Assembly: GCF_900098925.1 (NCBI RefSeq)
Contig: NZ_LT622358.1
Coordinates: 208,607 to 272,606 of the forward strand
Reading direction: 5' to 3'
Source of the DNA: Bacillus massiliglaciei
GTDB taxonomy: Bacteria; Bacillota; Bacilli; Bacillales; DSM-1321
Length of the DNA stretch: 64,000 nucleotides
Shown: positions 41,914-51,499 of the stretch, piece after piece
Position numbering within the stretch: position 1 is the first letter of the stretch
How the letters are laid out: each line of letters opens with the position of its first letter
Translations under genes and position numbers: made by a program
The notes under the pieces: model-generated
The model's database searches: none
Seen by the model: only the letters and a program-made list of their open reading frames with translations
Told to the model about the DNA's origin: nothing

Positions 41914-42594
41914 ATGGAAACGAGAATATCAGTTGCAATCGACGGGCCTGCTGCAGCAGGAAAAAGCACGGTTGCAAAAATTGTAGCAGAAAAATTTAAT
42001 TACATATATGTAGATACAGGAGCTATGTACAGGGCGCTGACTTATAAGGCGCTGCTCCATAAAGTGAATCTGTCTGATGAAACTTCCCTATTTAAGCTTT
42101 TAATGGAGACTGTCATCCAATTGAGCCCTTCTGAAAAGGGACAGCTTGTCTTTTTGGACGGGGAGAATGCGACTTCTGAAATCAGAAATCATGAGGTTAC
42201 GAGCAATGTTTCCGAGGTCGCGAAACACCGTCAGATCAGAGAGGAGCTTGTCCGGAGGCAGCAGGCATTTGCTGAAAATGGAGGAGTGGTTATGGATGGC
42301 CGGGATATCGGCACCCATGTACTGCCAAGTGCCGAGCTGAAGGTGTTTTTAATTGCTTCTGTAGATGAGCGGGCAGAACGCCGCCATCAGGAAAATATTT
42401 TAAAGGGTTTTCCCTCAGATATAGAGAAATTAAAAGAAGAGATAAAATTAAGAGATAAGCTCGATTCAGAACGTGAAGTTTCTCCATTAAAAAAAGCAGA
42501 GGATGCGATTGAGATCGACACTACATCTCTTTCAATTCAGCAGGTTGCTGAGCGGATTATCTCTTTGATGGAAGAAAGGATACAGGGAATTTGA
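41914..42594 (+). CDS. cmk: Cytidylate kinase
   Basis: CMP kinase phosphorylates CMP and dCMP with ATP, recycling nucleotides. From ATG 41914 (RBS GGGAGGC) the protein has 226 residues. The P-loop is [14 protein letters not shown] (residues 9-22), and [16 protein letters not shown] follows. The insert unique to CMP kinases holds the STSEVA-like [12 protein letters not shown], and [12 protein letters not shown] is a hallmark. The C-terminal lid has [24 protein letters not shown]. The stop codon overlaps the start of plsC, so the two are coupled. Confidence 0.96.
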   Translation: METRISVAIDGPAAAGKSTVAKIVAEKFNYIYVDTGAMYRALTYKALLHKVNLSDETSLFKLLMETVIQLSPSEKGQLVFLDGENATSEIRNHEVTSNVSEVAKHRQIREELVRRQQAFAENGGVVMDGRDIGTHVLPSAELKVFLIASVDERAERRHQENILKGFPSDIEKLKEEIKLRDKLDSEREVSPLKKAEDAIEIDTTSLSIQQVAERIISLMEERIQGI

Positions 42595-43178
42595 ATTTTT
42601 ACACATTTGGCAAAAACGTTGTAAAAGGAGTTTTAAGTCCTTTCTATAGGGTTAAAACTAAAGGACGGGAGAATTTCCCATCAGAAGGCGGTATTTTGAT
42701 TTGTGCGAACCACATTGATAATCGTGATCCGCTCATTGTGGGAATCACTTCCCCAAGGGATATTCATTTCATGGCTAAGGAAGAGCTGTTTAAGCTTCCT
42801 TTGCTTAAGGGAATATTACCAAAAGTAAATGCTTTTCCTGTAAAGAGGGGCATGAGTGACCGGGAAGCTCTCAGGACCGGCATTAAGCTGCTGAAGGAAG
42901 GGAAAGTGCTTGGGCTATTCCCTGAAGGAACCAGAAGCAAGAATGGTAAATTGGGAAAGGGACTGGCCGGAGCCGGTTTTTTCGCCCTCCGTACGGATGC
43001 AAAAGTCATACCTTGCGCCATTATCGGACCTTATAAACTATTTGGCAGGCTTGATGTGATATACGGTGAACCGATTGACTTCAGTCTCTACAGCACAGAA
43101 GATAAGAAATTGTCAGCTGAAGAGGCGACTGAAATTATTATGAAGGAAATCGCCGGATTAATGTCAGCCAATAAATAA
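42591..43178 (+). CDS. plsC: 1-acyl-sn-glycerol-3-phosphate acyltransferase PlsC
   Basis: PlsC adds the second acyl chain to make phosphatidic acid, the precursor of all membrane phospholipids. The 195-residue protein has the acyltransferase motifs: NHIDNRDP (H-x4-D, about residues 38-45), [13 protein letters not shown] (about 79-91), [13 protein letters not shown] (about 107-119) and a later VIPCAIIGP. The start is TTG 42591, overlapping the cmk stop by four bases. In B. subtilis plsC lies elsewhere and cmk is followed by ypfD; here plsC stands between them, a layout that other Bacillaceae share, to my knowledge. Confidence 0.93.
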   Translation: MNFYTFGKNVVKGVLSPFYRVKTKGRENFPSEGGILICANHIDNRDPLIVGITSPRDIHFMAKEELFKLPLLKGILPKVNAFPVKRGMSDREALRTGIKLLKEGKVLGLFPEGTRSKNGKLGKGLAGAGFFALRTDAKVIPCAIIGPYKLFGRLDVIYGEPIDFSLYSTEDKKLSAEEATEIIMKEIAGLMSANK

Positions 43179-43361
43179 TTCATCTTGCTTGACAATTTCA
43201 GGGTTTTGTTGGAATTTATACAAAAGGGGATTTATTCCGAATTATGAAAGAAAACTTATTTAATCACTCTTATGGAGGCTGTCCTGTTGAGATTCCTTAA
43301 TAGATACAGGCCGATATAGAGAAAATCTGCTGAGCAGTCAAGGGTTAAGGAGGAGTTCGTA

Positions 43362-44495
43362 ATGACAGAAGATATGAACCAGGTAGAAGTCAACAATTAT
43401 AACATTGGAGATCAAGTAAAGGGAACAGTATCGAAAGTGGAAGAGAAGCAAGTGCTTGTTGATGTCGAAAACAGTAAATCTGGCGGCATCATTCCTATTA
43501 GCGAATTATCGAGCCTGCATGTTGAAAAAGCATCGGATGCTGTCTCTGAAGGTGATGTGCTGGAACTTGAAGTAATTAAAGTCGAAGATGAAGCACTTAT
43601 TCTCTCAAAGCGTAAAGTGGATGCCCTGAAGGCTTGGGGAGAACTTGAAAAAAAATTCGAAACAGGAGAAGTTTTCGAAGCAGAAGTAAAGGATGTCGTC
43701 AAAGGCGGCCTAGTCGTTGACCTTGGTGTAAGAGGATTTGTTCCTGCATCATTGGTTGAAGATCACTTCGTTGAAGACTTCAGTGATTATAAAAATAAAA
43801 CATTAAGCTTTAAAATTGTAGAATTGGAAAAAGATAAGAACCGCTTGATTCTTTCTCACCGTGCCGTTGTACAGGATGAGAAAGAAAAGCAAAAGGCGGA
43901 TATTCTTGAGACAATCGAGAGCGGACAGGAACTCGAGGGAACGGTTCAGAGAATCACGGACTTCGGTGCCTTCGTAGATATTGGCGGGGTTGATGGTTTG
44001 GTTCATATTTCCCAGCTTTCCCATCAGCACGTGGATAAAGCATCAGATGTTGTATCCGAAGGAGATAAGGTCAAGGTCAAGGTTCTTTCTGTTGACCGGG
44101 ACAATGAAAGAATCTCTCTTTCTATAAAAGACACCTTGCCTGGGCCATGGTTCGGTATCAGCGAAAAAGCTCCTAAAGGCTCTGTTCAGGAAGGCACAGT
44201 GAAGAGACTTGTATCTTTCGGTGCCTTCGTGGAAATTTTCCCTGGTGTAGAAGGTCTCGTGCATATCTCTCAAATTTCCCACAAGCATATCGGCACACCG
44301 AATGAGGTATTGTCTGAAGGGGAAAAGGTCCAAGTGAAGGTGCTTGACGTTAATGAAGCTGAACAGCGCCTGTCGCTCAGCATTAAGGATTTAGAGGCTC
44401 CTCAAGCTTCACCTTCTGAGTACGAAATGCCAGAAGAAACAAAAGGTTTCCAATTGGGTGAAATGATTGGAGATCAGCTGAAAAGATTAAAATAA
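43362..44495 (+). CDS. ypfD: S1 RNA-binding protein YpfD (ribosomal protein S1 homologue)
   Basis: This 377-residue protein consists of four S1 RNA-binding domains in a row, starting at about residues 14, 102, 187 and 272. Each begins with a GxxVxGxVxxV-type strand, for example GQELEGTVQRITDFGAFVDIGGVDGLVHISQLS. In Gram-positive bacteria such a protein has fewer S1 repeats than S1 of E. coli (six) and is not a firm part of the ribosome. RBS AAGGAGGAG is excellent. A 16-bp terminator stem follows. It is alone in its transcript unless cmk-plsC read through. Confidence 0.94.
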   Translation: MTEDMNQVEVNNYNIGDQVKGTVSKVEEKQVLVDVENSKSGGIIPISELSSLHVEKASDAVSEGDVLELEVIKVEDEALILSKRKVDALKAWGELEKKFETGEVFEAEVKDVVKGGLVVDLGVRGFVPASLVEDHFVEDFSDYKNKTLSFKIVELEKDKNRLILSHRAVVQDEKEKQKADILETIESGQELEGTVQRITDFGAFVDIGGVDGLVHISQLSHQHVDKASDVVSEGDKVKVKVLSVDRDNERISLSIKDTLPGPWFGISEKAPKGSVQEGTVKRLVSFGAFVEIFPGVEGLVHISQISHKHIGTPNEVLSEGEKVQVKVLDVNEAEQRLSLSIKDLEAPQASPSEYEMPEETKGFQLGEMIGDQLKRLK

Positions 44496-44508
44496 TGTCA
44501 AATAAGCC

Positions 44509-44542
44509 AAAAGGCTGCAGATCCGTGGATCTGCAGCCTTTT
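44509..44542. terminator. Terminator shared by ypfD and ypzI
   Basis: AAAAGGCTGCAGATCC and GGATCTGCAGCCTTTT form a 16-bp perfect stem over two bases. Both strands have T-rich ends, and the two genes converge on it. Confidence 0.88.
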
Positions 44543-44565
44543 GCTTTAAATCGAAAGACTTTCAC

Positions 44566-44697
44566 TTATTGATTTCTTTCTCTGGCTTTTTCTGCGCTTT
44601 CGAGCCTTGTAGCTCCCGGATATTCCAATGATTGATCCCGGTCTGACTCCACTCTTTTGCTATTCTTTAGTTTCTTTTCTTGCCGGTCCTTTCCCAA
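44566..44697 (-). CDS. ypzI: Small YpzI family protein
   Basis: This short gene on the minus strand encodes 43 residues, starting with TTG at 44697 (MGKDRQEKKLKNSKRVESDRD) and ending ERNQ. It is strongly charged, and the core YPGATRLESAEKAR is the mark of the YpzI family of Bacillus, known only as small conserved proteins. GGGAGGTG stands six to seven bases before the TTG. An ATG at 44769 gives a longer reading, but the binding site lies inside that frame, supporting the TTG. It ends at the terminator shared with ypfD. Confidence 0.85.
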   Translation of the reverse strand: MGKDRQEKKLKNSKRVESDRDQSLEYPGATRLESAEKARERNQ

Positions 44698-44785
44698 AAA
44701 AACACCTCCCTGCTTTTTTTGAATGGCATAAAGGTTTAAATGCCTACCATAATAGCCATAATGAATCACTAGAGGAGGGGTAAAT

Positions 44786-45397
44786 ATCGAGGGCGTATTT
44801 TTTTATTGGCTAATGTGGATGGCGTGGGTCGTGTTGCTTTTTTTTATACCTCAAACAGTTCAGAAAAGAACGTCTCTGATTTTTCATATTCAGTCTGTCA
44901 TTTTTTTGTCAGGGTGGTCCATTCCTGTGCTTCATGTTTCGTGCAAGCTAAGCGGTATCTATCTAATCGTTATTATTTGTTATTACATAAGAGTCTATTC
45001 ACCATTCAAGCTTTTTCTATTCCTGATTCATTCCTTTATTATCATGATGGCCTACTGCTGTTTCATGATATTTTCAATTTTAGACCCTGTCTGGCTGATT
45101 ATGGATGCATCCTTACTGCTGGCAGCAGGGATGAACTATTTGGCATGGCTGATTCAGCCAGCATGGAAGGATCGTTTTTTGGTGATCTGTCTGGGTTTGG
45201 CGCTTGGGGATTTTCTTTTCGCAGAAATGTTATCCTATCAAGGCATTCAATATGAGGGGATGTCTTATACATGGCTAGATCAATCTGTTGGTATTATTGG
45301 AGGCACCTTAGTTTTATGGGGAATGGCTGTTATAGGAAGAAAAGCTATTTCCTTTATACAGCCAAAATGGGAAAGATTTGTTCCTCTTCAAAAGTGA
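44786..45397 (+). CDS. yphA: YphA membrane protein, possible AUC start
   Basis: This protein has about 203 residues and five to six hydrophobic segments, and resembles YphA, which lies between ypfD/ypzI and der in B. subtilis. Function unknown. The first in-frame ATG (44813) has no ribosome binding site nearby. A very strong GAGGAGGGG at 44772-44780 is placed correctly for the codon ATC at 44786, which gives the N-terminus (M)EGVFFYWLMWMAWVVLL. No ATG, GTG or TTG exists at that place. So either an AUC start is used or translation begins at 44813. The C-terminus is IQPKWERFVPLQK. Confidence 0.75.
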   Translation: MEGVFFYWLMWMAWVVLLFFIPQTVQKRTSLIFHIQSVIFLSGWSIPVLHVSCKLSGIYLIVIICYYIRVYSPFKLFLFLIHSFIIMMAYCCFMIFSILDPVWLIMDASLLLAAGMNYLAWLIQPAWKDRFLVICLGLALGDFLFAEMLSYQGIQYEGMSYTWLDQSVGIIGGTLVLWGMAVIGRKAISFIQPKWERFVPLQK

Positions 45398-45730
45398 TAA
45401 ATAAAGGATGGCAAGTGTTTTGTTTTTTAGAGAAAGATTGTTGATAGAAGAAAAATTTGTTACTATAGGATAGTTAGAAGCCTGTAGACAATAGAAATGG
45501 CACAGAAGGATTGGAATAAGCGGGCAGGCAGTATTGAGGGAAGCAGCCATGCTCCTGTGAGCTGCAATGAATCCATTTAAGAAATGATAAATGCAAGTTA
45601 AGCTGACCCATTAATAGGGGAATTGATTGACTCATTTTAACATAGTCCGTTTTACCAGTATACAGCACATGAATTCAGGAACTGCTTGAGTTTATGATCT
45701 TTCAACAGAAGAAGGAAAGGGTGATGAAGC
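45398..45730 (+). other. Leader and promoter region of der
   Basis: No gene is seen in these 333 bases. TTGTTG (45438-45443) and TACTAT (45461-45466) are 17 bases apart and are the best promoter, giving a leader of about 260 bases before der. I recognise no structured regulatory RNA in it. Confidence 0.45.
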
Positions 45731-47041
45731 GTGCCGAAACCGGTAGTTGCTATTGTCGGACGACCTAATGTCGGAAAATCGACAATATTCAATAGGATTG
45801 TGGGCGAACGTGTTTCCATAGTCGAAGATGTTCCGGGTGTTACCAGGGACCGTATATACAGTTCGGGAGAATGGCTGACATATGATTTCAATATTATCGA
45901 TACTGGCGGGATCGATATTGGAGATGAACCATTTTTAGACCAAATCCGTCAGCAGGCGGAGATTGCAATTGATGAAGCAGATGTGATCATTTTTATGACA
46001 AATGGACGGGAAGGGGTTACATCTGCAGATGAAGAAGTGGCTAAAATTCTTTATAAATCCAAAAAGCCAGTCGTACTTGCCGTAAATAAAATTGATAACC
46101 CTGAAATGCGGGATCAAATTTATGATTTCTATTCATTGGGATTTGGCGATCCTTTCCCTATTTCCGGATCTCATGGTTTGGGGCTCGGCGATTTGCTGGA
46201 TGAAGCGGCCAAGCATTTCCCTCAATTCGGAGGCCAGGATTATGGTGACGATGTCATTAAATTCAGTTTAATCGGCCGGCCGAATGTGGGAAAATCCTCA
46301 TTAGTTAATGCCCTGTTGGGAGAAGAACGCGTCATAGTCAGTGATATTGAAGGCACAACAAGAGATGCGATCGATTCTCCTTATAAGTATAATGGAAAAG
46401 AATATGTCATCATTGATACAGCGGGGATGAGGAAGAAAGGGAAAGTTTACGAAAGCACTGAAAAATACAGTGTCCTTCGTGCATTAAGGGCTATCGAGCG
46501 CTCGGATGTTGTTCTTGTTGTACTGAACGCCGAAGAAGGCATTCGGGAACAGGATAAAAAGATAGCAGGGTATGCCCATGAAGCCGGCAGAGGCGTTATC
46601 ATTGTTGTCAATAAATGGGATGCGATTGAGAAAGATGAAAAGACAATGAAAGAATTTGAAGAGAGCATCAGAGCTCAATTCCTATTTTTGGATTATGCGC
46701 CGATTATCTATTTATCAGCTAAGACAAAGAAAAGGACGCATACATTGCTTCCAATCATTGATATGGTCAGCGAAAACCACTCCATGCGGGTACAGACAAA
46801 CGTACTGAATGAAGTGATAATGGACGCAGTAGCTATGAATCCAACACCGACACATAATGGAAGCAGACTGAAAATCTATTATACAACGCAAGTGGCAACA
46901 AAGCCGCCGACCTTTGTTGTATTCGTCAATGATCCTGAACTCCTTCACTTTTCATATGAGAGATTTTTAGAAAACCGGATAAGAGATGCTTTCAATTTTG
47001 AAGGAACTCCGATAAGGATCTTCGGGCGCCACAGAAAATAG
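45731..47041 (+). CDS. der: Ribosome biogenesis GTPase Der (EngA)
   Basis: Der is an essential double-GTPase that assists assembly of the 50S ribosomal subunit. The 436-residue protein has two G domains in tandem: the first with GRPNVGKST (residues 10-18), DTGG and NKID; the second with GRPNVGKSS (about 182-190), DTAGM and NKWD. The C-terminal KH-like domain begins near residue 355 and ends [14 protein letters not shown], the usual end of the family. GTG 45731 has GGAAAGGGTGATGAAGC upstream. gpsA follows 16 bases later. Confidence 0.97.
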   Translation: MPKPVVAIVGRPNVGKSTIFNRIVGERVSIVEDVPGVTRDRIYSSGEWLTYDFNIIDTGGIDIGDEPFLDQIRQQAEIAIDEADVIIFMTNGREGVTSADEEVAKILYKSKKPVVLAVNKIDNPEMRDQIYDFYSLGFGDPFPISGSHGLGLGDLLDEAAKHFPQFGGQDYGDDVIKFSLIGRPNVGKSSLVNALLGEERVIVSDIEGTTRDAIDSPYKYNGKEYVIIDTAGMRKKGKVYESTEKYSVLRALRAIERSDVVLVVLNAEEGIREQDKKIAGYAHEAGRGVIIVVNKWDAIEKDEKTMKEFEESIRAQFLFLDYAPIIYLSAKTKKRTHTLLPIIDMVSENHSMRVQTNVLNEVIMDAVAMNPTPTHNGSRLKIYYTTQVATKPPTFVVFVNDPELLHFSYERFLENRIRDAFNFEGTPIRIFGRHRK

Positions 47042-47057
47042 AAAGGGCGATGTAACC

Positions 47058-48107
47058 ATGGTAAATAGAAAAGAAACAATTGCAGTTATTGGAGCAGGAA
47101 GCTGGGGTACCGCGCTTGCTATGGTACTGGCCGACAATGAGCATGATGTTCGGTTGTGGGGGCATAAAAGCAGCCAAATCGATGAGATCAATCAATATCA
47201 TACAAATAATCAATATTTGCCGGATATTAAACTGCCTGAAAACATTATAGGCTATACTTCCCTTGCAGAGGCAATGGCCGGTATCCAGACAATTATTTTG
47301 GCTGTGCCGACAAAAGCAATTCGTGAAGTTCTTGACCAGATTGGGAAAGCGGCAAAACAGCCGCTTACAATCGTCCATGTCAGCAAAGGGATTGAGCCGG
47401 ATTCCCTGATGCGTATCTCTGAAATGATTGAAGAGGTAGCCTCTCCGGCTTGGCTTAAAGCTGTTGTGGTCCTTTCAGGGCCAAGCCATGCCGAGGAAGT
47501 GAGCCTTCGCCATCCTACAACGGTGTCTGTTTCCTCTAAAGATATGGAAGAGGCAGAACGGGTGCAGGATTTATTCATTAATCATCATTTCCGTGTCTAT
47601 ACGAATCCAGATATAATCGGGGTGGAAATCGGGGGAGCATTGAAAAATATCATTGCTCTTGCTGCTGGTATCACAGACGGACTGGGATATGGGGATAACG
47701 CCAAAGCAGCGCTTATTACACGCGGGCTTGCCGAAATTTCCCGCCTTGGAACGGCTATGGGCGCAGATCCGCTTACTTTCTCCGGCTTAACCGGCATAGG
47801 AGATTTAATTGTTACATGCACAAGCGTGCATTCCCGAAATTGGAGAGCGGGGAATATGCTCGGCAAAGGGAAGAATCTGGATGAGGTTCTTGATAATATG
47901 GGGATGGTTGTCGAGGGTGTCAGGACGACCAAAGCAGCGTATCAGCTGGCCAAAAAATATGAAGTAAACATGCCTATTGCAGAATCATTATATGATGTAC
48001 TGTTCAATGGCCAAGAGGTCAAACAGGCCGTAGATCAGTTGATGACCAGAATGAAGACAAGTGAAATGGAAGAACTTTTCAACATTATGGATGCAAGGGA
48101 CAATTGA
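47058..48107 (+). CDS. gpsA: Glycerol-3-phosphate dehydrogenase [NAD(P)+]
   Basis: GpsA reduces dihydroxyacetone phosphate to sn-glycerol 3-phosphate for phospholipid synthesis. The 349-residue protein has the dinucleotide motif [14 protein letters not shown] (residues 8-21). The catalytic area is [36 protein letters not shown] (about 190-226), with the active Lys in GALKN, and the substrate-binding [21 protein letters not shown] lies before ATG 47058. It probably forms an operon with der. Terminator at 48240. Confidence 0.97.
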   Translation: MVNRKETIAVIGAGSWGTALAMVLADNEHDVRLWGHKSSQIDEINQYHTNNQYLPDIKLPENIIGYTSLAEAMAGIQTIILAVPTKAIREVLDQIGKAAKQPLTIVHVSKGIEPDSLMRISEMIEEVASPAWLKAVVVLSGPSHAEEVSLRHPTTVSVSSKDMEEAERVQDLFINHHFRVYTNPDIIGVEIGGALKNIIALAAGITDGLGYGDNAKAALITRGLAEISRLGTAMGADPLTFSGLTGIGDLIVTCTSVHSRNWRAGNMLGKGKNLDEVLDNMGMVVEGVRTTKAAYQLAKKYEVNMPIAESLYDVLFNGQEVKQAVDQLMTRMKTSEMEELFNIMDARDN

Positions 48108-48239
48108 TGAGCCCTGTATGTATGAAAAAAAATAATAATTAGGCATTCGAGGATGCCTAACAATAGAAGTGTGCATACAATGGCTACGAAAGTAAACTAG
48201 TAATTTGACCTCGGTATGGGGAATTTAGTCACGTTGAAG

Positions 48240-48270
48240 GCAGAAGAAGTTTTTTCTTCTGCTTTTTTTT
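48240..48270 (+). terminator. Terminator after gpsA
   Basis: GCAGAAGAA and TTCTTCTGC form a 9-bp perfect stem followed by eight T. Confidence 0.88.
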
Positions 48271-48368
48271 ATGCTTTTCCTTCTTTATTTTTTGAAAGCT
48301 CTTTCAGAAGAAATCCCCTTTACATAAAAAGGTATGTTATAATATTTTTGGAAAAAGGAGTGATATAA

Positions 48369-48566
48369 TTGACCCCTGCCCTTCAAAAAATGTGGATTTC
48401 ATTTATAGCAATGGCCTTCATGTTTATTTCGATTTTCTCTATATACATAAGCCGATATAAACTGAAAGGGATATGGAAGGCTGTGACAGCCGTTATAGCA
48501 TATTTACTGATGATAGCTGCAGGTTTGATCATTTTTATTGTGGTTATAAGCGGACCGACCAATTAA
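48369..48566 (+). CDS. yphE: DUF2768 membrane protein (YphE-like)
   Basis: This 65-residue protein has two hydrophobic helices (about residues 8-27 and 36-61), with the basic loop SRYKLKGIWK between them. It matches the DUF2768 family, found between gpsA and yphF in Bacillus (yphE in B. subtilis). Function is unknown. The start TTG 48369 has AAAAAGGAGTG eight bases upstream. yphF begins 18 bases later, so they are likely transcribed together. Confidence 0.82.
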   Translation: MTPALQKMWISFIAMAFMFISIFSIYISRYKLKGIWKAVTAVIAYLLMIAAGLIIFIVVISGPTN

Positions 48567-48584
48567 TAAACGAGGCGGTAAGTA

Positions 48585-49304
48585 ATGAAGAGAATTTATT
48601 CAATATTCATAATAGTGTTGATTTGTTCCCTGCAAGGGGGATGTATGTATCCAAAGGAAAAGCAAATGGAGAATCAGCTCCCGTACGAAGAGCAGATTCA
48701 TTCGGTACAAAATGCTGTAGACCAGTTCCGTAAAGATGAGGGAGGTATTTTGCCGATTGAAACAAAAGACAACAATACACCGATTTATCAAAAATATGTG
48801 ATCAAATTTTCGAGGATTTCGCCCAGGTATATAGCGGAACCTCCTCAAAATGCCTTTCAGTCGGGCGGAATATTTCAGTATGTTCTCGTGGGGGCTGAAG
48901 AAAAACCGACGGTCAAACTGCTTGATGTAAGGATGGCTCAGCAAATCCAGGATTTCCAATTAAGACTGCAGGTCTATCAGGAAAAAAATAAATATCCGCC
49001 TTTTAAAGAAATACTGGCAGACAATGTATATACGATTGATTATGAAAAAATGGGATTGAAGCAGCCTCCGACAGTCAAGAGCCCTTTTTCCAATCAGGAA
49101 CTTTCATTTGTAATAGATGGCCAGGGGGAAATATTTGTGGATTACACCCCTGATTTATATGATGCTCTAAAAAAGAACAAAAAGAAAGTGAAACCGGGCG
49201 AAGACATTCGCAATCTCCTTGTTGAGCAATCCGATTTTGTACCTGCATTTTCCTTGCCGTACACAGTTGGGAAAGATGGAAAGCCAATATTTCTTTCTGA
49301 ATAG
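48585..49304 (+). CDS. yphF: Lipoprotein YphF
   Basis: This 239-residue protein has a lipoprotein signal (MKRIYSIFIIVLICSLQGGC), with the modified Cys at residue 20 (lipobox LQGGC). The rest is a soluble extracytoplasmic domain with no known motif; notable features are the repeated DQFRKDEGGILPIETKD and the YPPFKEILADN stretches, similar to competence pseudopilin-like C-terminal folds, though I am not sure. It corresponds to yphF of B. subtilis, just before spoIVA. RBS ACGAGGCGG precedes ATG 48585. Confidence 0.85.
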   Translation: MKRIYSIFIIVLICSLQGGCMYPKEKQMENQLPYEEQIHSVQNAVDQFRKDEGGILPIETKDNNTPIYQKYVIKFSRISPRYIAEPPQNAFQSGGIFQYVLVGAEEKPTVKLLDVRMAQQIQDFQLRLQVYQEKNKYPPFKEILADNVYTIDYEKMGLKQPPTVKSPFSNQELSFVIDGQGEIFVDYTPDLYDALKKNKKKVKPGEDIRNLLVEQSDFVPAFSLPYTVGKDGKPIFLSE

Positions 49305-49306
49305 TC

Positions 49307-49354
49307 ATAACTCTTCTCCTGCGAAATATATTGTAGGGGAAGGGTTATTTTTTA
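49307..49354 (+). terminator. Terminator after yphF
   Basis: ATAACTCTTCTCCTGC and GTAGGGGAAGGGTTAT pair with several G-T pairs across a 10-base loop, then TTTTTT. Confidence 0.8.
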
Positions 49355-49437
49355 TTTCTTGTTTTCTCTCATTCCAAACATAACAACCCTTATATATACA
49401 TTTTTTTGAAGGAAGGGATCGAACCTAAAAATGATCG

Positions 49438-49467
49438 GAATAATTTTTTAGGACAACATCATAGTAT
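49438..49467 (+). promoter_or_regulatory. Probable sigma-E promoter of spoIVA
   Basis: GAATAAT (49438-49444) and CATAGTAT (49460-49467), 15 bases apart, fit the sigma-E elements KMATATT and CATACAHT with two or three changes. spoIVA is sigma-E controlled in B. subtilis. Confidence 0.55.
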
Positions 49468-49530
49468 GTACTGTGCCAATAAATTTTGCAATGAATAAGA
49501 TCCCAAAATTGTCATTCGGGAGGGGTAACC

Positions 49531-51009
49531 TTGGAAAAGGTAGATATTTTTAAAGACATAGCAGAGCGTACCGGGGGCGACATCTATTTAGGAGTCGTCG
49601 GAGCAGTGAGGACTGGTAAATCCACCTTCATTAAAAAGTTCATGGAACTTGTTGTTATTCCCAATATTGCAACAGAGGCTGACAGGGCAAGAGCACAGGA
49701 TGAGCTGCCGCAGAGTGCAGCCGGAAAAACCATCATGACAACTGAACCGAAGTTTGTTCCGAACCAGGCTGCATCCCTGCATGTGGCGGAAGGGCTGGAT
49801 GTGAATATAAGGCTCGTAGATTGCGTGGGCTATACGGTACCGGGAGCCAAAGGCTATGAAGATGAAAATGGACCTAGGATGATTCATACCCCTTGGTACG
49901 AAGAGCCGATTCCGTTCCATGAAGCAGCCGAAATTGGCACACGGAAAGTAATCCAGGACCATTCTACATTAGGAGTGGTCGTCACAACGGATGGTACGAT
50001 CGGAGAGCTTTCCAGGGCGGATTACATTGAAGCCGAGGAACGGGTTATCGAGGAACTGAAGGAAGTCGGAAAGCCTTTTATTATGATCATTAACTCCGTT
50101 CAGCCGCATCATCCAGATACAGCGATATTAAAAGAGAGCCTGCAGGAAAAATATGATATTCCGGTATTGGCAATGAGCGTGGAAGGAATGCGCGAGTCTG
50201 ATGTAATGAGCGTGCTGCGTGAAGCATTATATGAATTTCCGGTTTTGGAAGTTAATGTAAACCTTCCGAGCTGGGTTATGGTATTAAAGGAAAATCACTG
50301 GCTTAGAGAAAGTTATCAGGAAGCGGTGAAGGAGACGGTAAAAGATATCAAGCGGCTCCGGGACGTAGACCGAGTGGTCGGAAACTTCAATGAATATGAA
50401 TTCATTGACCATGCAGCACTGGCGGGGATTGAAATGGGGCAGGGTGTAGCTGAAATCGATTTATATGCCCCAGATGAATTGTATGATGAAATACTGAAAG
50501 AAATTGTTGGAGTGGAAATAAGGGGGAAAGATCATTTACTTTCATTGATGCAGGATTTCGCGCATGCCAAGACAGAGTATGATCAAGTGGCTGATGCTCT
50601 CCGGATGGTTAAACAGACTGGATATGGAGTGGCTGCGCCTTCCTTGAATGATATGAGCCTGGATGAACCGGAAATCATCAGGCAGGGAGCACGTTTTGGA
50701 GTGCGGCTTAAAGCAGTGGCTCCTTCCATTCATATGATTAAGGTCGATGTGGAATCTGAATTTGCGCCAATTATCGGTACGGAAAAACAGAGTGAGGAAC
50801 TAGTTCGTTACTTGATGCAGGACTTTGAAGATAACCCGCTTTCTATCTGGAACTCTGACATTTTTGGACGGAGCCTTAGCTCATATGTACGCGAAGGGAT
50901 TCAAGTGAAATTGGCGATGATGCCCGAAAATGCCAGGTATAAATTGAAAGAAACCCTCGAAAGGATTATTAATGAAGGATCGGGTGGTTTGATTGCGATT
51001 ATTCTATAA
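49531..51009 (+). CDS. spoIVA: Stage IV sporulation protein A (SpoIVA)
   Basis: SpoIVA is the ATPase that polymerises on the forespore surface as the base of the spore coat and is also needed for cortex formation. It has 492 residues, the usual length. The N-terminal part is a TRAFAC-type NTPase with Walker A VVGAVRTGKSTF (residues 22-33), a switch-like DCVGYTVPGAKGYEDENGPRM, and a Walker B-like sequence (VVVTTDG). The C-terminal part ends KETLERIINEGSGGLIAIIL, which anchors it through SpoVM. TTG 49531 has CGGGAGGGG upstream. It is monocistronic, with a terminator at 51017. Confidence 0.97.
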   Translation: MEKVDIFKDIAERTGGDIYLGVVGAVRTGKSTFIKKFMELVVIPNIATEADRARAQDELPQSAAGKTIMTTEPKFVPNQAASLHVAEGLDVNIRLVDCVGYTVPGAKGYEDENGPRMIHTPWYEEPIPFHEAAEIGTRKVIQDHSTLGVVVTTDGTIGELSRADYIEAEERVIEELKEVGKPFIMIINSVQPHHPDTAILKESLQEKYDIPVLAMSVEGMRESDVMSVLREALYEFPVLEVNVNLPSWVMVLKENHWLRESYQEAVKETVKDIKRLRDVDRVVGNFNEYEFIDHAALAGIEMGQGVAEIDLYAPDELYDEILKEIVGVEIRGKDHLLSLMQDFAHAKTEYDQVADALRMVKQTGYGVAAPSLNDMSLDEPEIIRQGARFGVRLKAVAPSIHMIKVDVESEFAPIIGTEKQSEELVRYLMQDFEDNPLSIWNSDIFGRSLSSYVREGIQVKLAMMPENARYKLKETLERIINEGSGGLIAIIL

Positions 51010-51016
51010 CACAGTG

Positions 51017-51048
51017 AGGCCATTCCGAGCCGGTTTGGCCTTTTTTTT
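51017..51048 (+). terminator. Terminator after spoIVA
   Basis: AGGCCA and TGGCCT form the outer stem with an inner CCG/CGG, followed by eight T. Confidence 0.85.
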
Positions 51049-51137
51049 GTATTCATTTAGGGGGGATTCAATAGGATGTATTTGGCAGATGGCAGGGCAG
51101 AGAATTAAAAAGATGCTTAATCTGTGCTAACACGCAG

Positions 51138-51164
51138 AAAACCTTGCTGTATAAGGTTTTTTTT
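51138..51164 (+). terminator. Second terminator in the spoIVA-hbs gap
   Basis: AAAACCTT and AAGGTTTT form an 8-bp stem with a 7-base loop and then TTTT. It is not needed for spoIVA, which already has a terminator 100 bases earlier. Confidence 0.7.
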
Positions 51165-51499
51165 GAAAACAGATGGTTTATATTTCTGAATAAAGGGAAA
51201 AATGACTTACTAATGGATAAATTTATAATATATGTATTTTCTCAAGAAAAGATTCCCTTTATTTTTTTAAATCCCTTGCTAAGCCGCGATGATATGTGAT
51301 ACTCTACATACAGAAAACGCGTGATAAAGCCATTTTAACCTGCTTTGGATTTTTCGAGTACATTCTCGGAAAACTAAAAGTTGCACATGAAACTGTTTTC
51401 TAGGGATAAAGATTTATCCGGAAATGATATTAAATCACTATTATACAGATAGGTAATAATGATTTTTTATAAGATCCTTTTTGGGAGGAGGTGAATGGC
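51165..51499 (+). promoter_or_regulatory. Upstream region and promoter of hbs
   Basis: This 335-base stretch holds no gene. TTGCTA (51277-51282) and TACTCT (51300-51305) are 17 bases apart and give a leader of about 185 bases. A second promoter closer to the gene is possible around the TATTATAC sequence near 51440. B. subtilis hbs is also transcribed from more than one promoter. Confidence 0.5.

Noticed and set aside
44566-44769. Longer ypzI from ATG 44769
   Set aside because: The strong GGGAGGTG lies inside this frame right before TTG 44697, and the family protein begins there.
44806-45255. 149-residue frame overlapping yphA
   Set aside because: Different frame with odd composition; the yphA frame has clear membrane helices and a longer extent.
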